From CAYMKL01 sp964390805 (GTDB lineage Bacteria > Chloroflexota > Anaerolineae > VGOG01), in the NCBI GenBank assembly GCA_964390805.1, contig CAYMKL010000054.1, forward strand, positions 1 through 41,334: a stretch of DNA of 41,334 bases. The letters are read 5' to 3'. Below, one piece after another: positions 39,974 through 41,334 of the stretch. The position numbers and the translations under genes were made by a program. How positions within the stretch are numbered: the first letter of the stretch is position 1; each line of letters starts with the position of its first letter. The notes beneath the pieces are model-generated. The model made no database searches. It was given only the letters and a program-made list of their open reading frames with translations, and was not told the origin of the DNA.

Positions 39974-40010
39974 CCTGTCCAAGCCCCCTATTCACGAGGA
40001 GTTGAAAGGA

Positions 40011-40865
40011 ATGAACACAAATCAAGAGTGTAACGCCAGTCTGCCGATCAAGCGCAATCTCACACTCGCCTACGCGCTCTCTCTCGTCATCGCCCTGCTC
40101 ATGACCGCTGCCTCCGTCGCTGGTTTCCTGTACCGGACTGTCATCTATCCGACGGACGAGCTGCTTCAGTCGTTCATGCCCAATGATGTGGTCAATCTCT
40201 TCATCGGCGTGCCGATCCTGCTCGGTTCGATGTGGCTGGCGCGGCGCGGCCAGCTCCTCGGCCTGCTCTTCTGGCCGGGGGCGCTTCTCTACGTGCTTTA
40301 CAACTATCTCTCTTACGTTTTCGCTATACCATTCAATGTGGTGTTCCTGCTGTCTCTCACGCTGGCCACGTTGAGCGCGTATACCATCATCGGCCTTGTC
40401 GCGAGCATAGACGGGACAGCGGTACAACAACGGCTCGCCGGCGCTGTGCCGGAGAGAGCGGCTGGGGGCATCCTGGCCGGCCTTGGCATCCTGTTCTCCT
40501 TGCGGGCCATCGGCGTTATTGTTGGCGCACTTCTCAACCAGACACCGGTCGCCACAACCGAACTTTCGGTCCTGGTCTCTGACTTTATGATAAGCCCGAC
40601 GTGTATCATCGGCGGGGTGCTGCTTTGGCGGCGTAAGGCGCTCGGGTACGTGATCGGCATGGGGCTGCTCTTCCAGTCGAGCATGTTATTCATCGGGCTA
40701 ATCTTTTTCATGCTCTTACAGCCCCTCTTGACCGCCGCCCCGTTCATTCTAGCCGACGTCGTCGTGGTATTCATCATGGGCCTGGTCAGCTTCATCCCCT
40801 TCGCGCTCTTTGTGCGCGGCGTGGTGTCAAATCGTAGCCCGCCTAGCCGGCTTATCAAGGGCTGA
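40011..40865 (+). CDS. Polytopic membrane protein, unknown function
   Basis: The 284-residue protein has about seven hydrophobic helices, including YALSLVIALLMTAASVAGFLY, LFIGVPILLGSMWLA, VVFLLSLTLATLSAYTIIGL and AGGILAGLGILFSLRAIGVI. I see no family motif, charged channel residues or ATP-binding site that would assign a function. The start at ATG 40011 is supported by GAGGAG upstream and the frame's hydrophobic content. It stands alone after a terminator. Confidence 0.7.
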   Translation: MNTNQECNASLPIKRNLTLAYALSLVIALLMTAASVAGFLYRTVIYPTDELLQSFMPNDVVNLFIGVPILLGSMWLARRGQLLGLLFWPGALLYVLYNYLSYVFAIPFNVVFLLSLTLATLSAYTIIGLVASIDGTAVQQRLAGAVPERAAGGILAGLGILFSLRAIGVIVGALLNQTPVATTELSVLVSDFMISPTCIIGGVLLWRRKALGYVIGMGLLFQSSMLFIGLIFFMLLQPLLTAAPFILADVVVVFIMGLVSFIPFALFVRGVVSNRSPPSRLIKG

Positions 40866-40886
40866 AAACCCGTTAGAAACTGATAG

Positions 40887-40915
40887 TTGCATTTCATACG
40901 GCATTGCCGTATAAT
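40887..40915 (+). promoter_or_regulatory. Promoter of the HigBA-type locus
   Basis: TTGCAT (40887-40892) and TATAAT (40910-40915) have a 17-bp spacer that contains the operator-like palindrome. Confidence 0.65.
40896..40912. promoter_or_regulatory. Operator-like palindrome in the HigBA-type promoter
   Basis: ATACGGC-att-GCCGTAT lies between the -35 and -10 boxes, as expected for autorepression by the HTH protein encoded downstream. Confidence 0.55.
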
Positions 40916-40921
40916 TGAGTT

Positions 40922-40993
40922 ATGATCTTCATAGAAACCTCCACGTTCACCAGGTTGATTGGTACATATCTCAGTGATGAAGAGTACCTCTAG
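40922..40993 (+). pseudogene. Truncated HigB/RelE-like toxin
   Basis: This 23-codon frame begins MIFIETSTFTRLIG and ends SDEEYL-stop. That is the N-terminus of HigB-like RelE-family toxins (typically M-x-FIET-x-FT...LSDEEY), which are about 100 residues long. The rest is missing and the antitoxin-like gene starts 15 bp later, so an internal deletion probably removed the toxin body. Confidence 0.6.
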
Positions 40994-41008
40994 CAGAGGA
41001 GATAGAGA

Positions 41009-41334
41009 ATGTCTGAACGAGATATTGGACGGAAAATCTTGGAGGGTATCCGAGAGATCAAGGCATATAAGGCAGGGGAAAGCGACCTCAAGACACGCGA
41101 ATTGAGGGACCCCTCTTCGCCACGAGAGATACGCCAGAGGTTGAACTTGTCGCAAGCGGCGTTTGCTGGATTGATGGGCGTAAGCCTTCGCACCGTGCAG
41201 GATTGGGAGCAGGGTAGGCGGGAGCCAAGTGGCCCCGCGAAATCGTTGTTGCGAATAGCAGAACAACATCCCGAAGTGTGGCATGGTTCAGAATTCTCCC
41301 TACAGGGGCGAAAACACCTTTACAAATTCGAGTG
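41009..41334 (+). CDS. HigA/NadS-like HTH antitoxin-repressor, 5' part
   Basis: The frame starts at ATG 41009 after AGGAGATAGAG and is open to the right edge (108 codons). The N-terminal helix ILEGIREIKAYKAGE is typical of HigA/NadS proteins. The HTH (IRQRLNLSQAAFAGLMGVSLRTVQDWEQGRREPSG) is XRE-like. It should repress the promoter at 40887-40915. With the toxin truncated, it is probably an orphan antitoxin or a plain regulator. The C-terminus is cut off by the window. Confidence 0.8.
   Translation, partial: MSERDIGRKILEGIREIKAYKAGESDLKTRELRDPSSPREIRQRLNLSQAAFAGLMGVSLRTVQDWEQGRREPSGPAKSLLRIAEQHPEVWHGSEFSLQGRKHLYKFE

Noticed and set aside
1..41334. tRNA, rRNA or transposase genes
   Set aside because: None could be recognised on either strand by eye; a covariance-model scan would be needed to exclude small RNAs fully.

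Overview
The window reads as a chromosomal segment of a GC-rich, free-living bacterium using the standard bacterial code, most likely a member of the Chloroflexota (Anaerolineae-like). This placement is inference. It rests on secreted proteins with Thr/Pro-rich stalks and a C-terminal YLPLVLK-type tail, NB-ARC/TPR proteins, a very high density of toxin-antitoxin (TA) loci, and many short interspersed repeats inside and between genes. No rRNA, tRNA, CRISPR array, phage or transposase gene was seen.

Layout. 1-1.8 kb: the 3' end of a repeat-rich surface protein, a strong hairpin, and a DUF4258/YgiT-type TA pair. 1.95-6.3 kb (minus strand): a two-gene heterodimeric ABC exporter. It is preceded by a perfect promoter, a 34-codon leader peptide and terminator hairpins, which together look like a drug-sensing attenuator. 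6.4-7.5 kb: an AI-2E family permease (minus). 7.7-12.4 kb: tsaE-tsaB-rimI, a UPF0175/DUF3368 TA pair, a family 4 uracil-DNA glycosylase, and prfA. 12.4-17.1 kb: a c-di-GMP signalling block (7TM-PAS-PAS-GGDEF cyclase, PAS histidine kinase, REC-HD-GYP) sitting between prfA and prmC, with two copies of a structured leader element. 17.1-23.7 kb: prmC, an AbrB/VapC TA pair, tsaC, a site-2 protease, rpiB, a GT4 glycosyltransferase and a GT9-GT26 fusion. 23.8-25.5 kb: two more TA pairs. 25.6-28.7 kb: ADP-heptose synthesis (hldE domains as two genes) and murJ. 28.9-33.5 kb: two secreted lamin-tail-domain proteins, one a 1223-residue multidomain protein with a PHP hydrolase. 33.5-36.4 kb: a two-gene NB-ARC/TPR (STAND) system. 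36.5-38.4 kb: a MerB-like gene and a GNAT acetyltransferase. 38.7-41.3 kb: an M28 peptidase, a membrane protein, and a HigBA-type locus whose toxin is truncated.

Main discoveries proposed. (1) The MerB homologue at 36615-37352 is a single reading frame broken by two TGA codons. They fall at the positions of the two catalytic cysteines of MerB (Cys96 and Cys159). Each is followed at the right distance by a hairpin resembling a bacterial SECIS element, the second with a GGTC loop. This looks like a double-selenocysteine organomercurial lyase homologue. (2) The ABC exporter attenuator encodes a leader peptide with an Arg-Leu-Arg motif. (3) Coding genes are repeatedly expanded in frame by heptanucleotide tracts and palindromic elements; one tract forms the linker of the GT9-GT26 fusion. 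(4) Two paralogous leader hairpins with compensatory stem changes lie upstream of the signalling genes. (5) The NB-ARC/TPR protein and a small companion share an N-terminal motif, suggesting a two-component conflict system.
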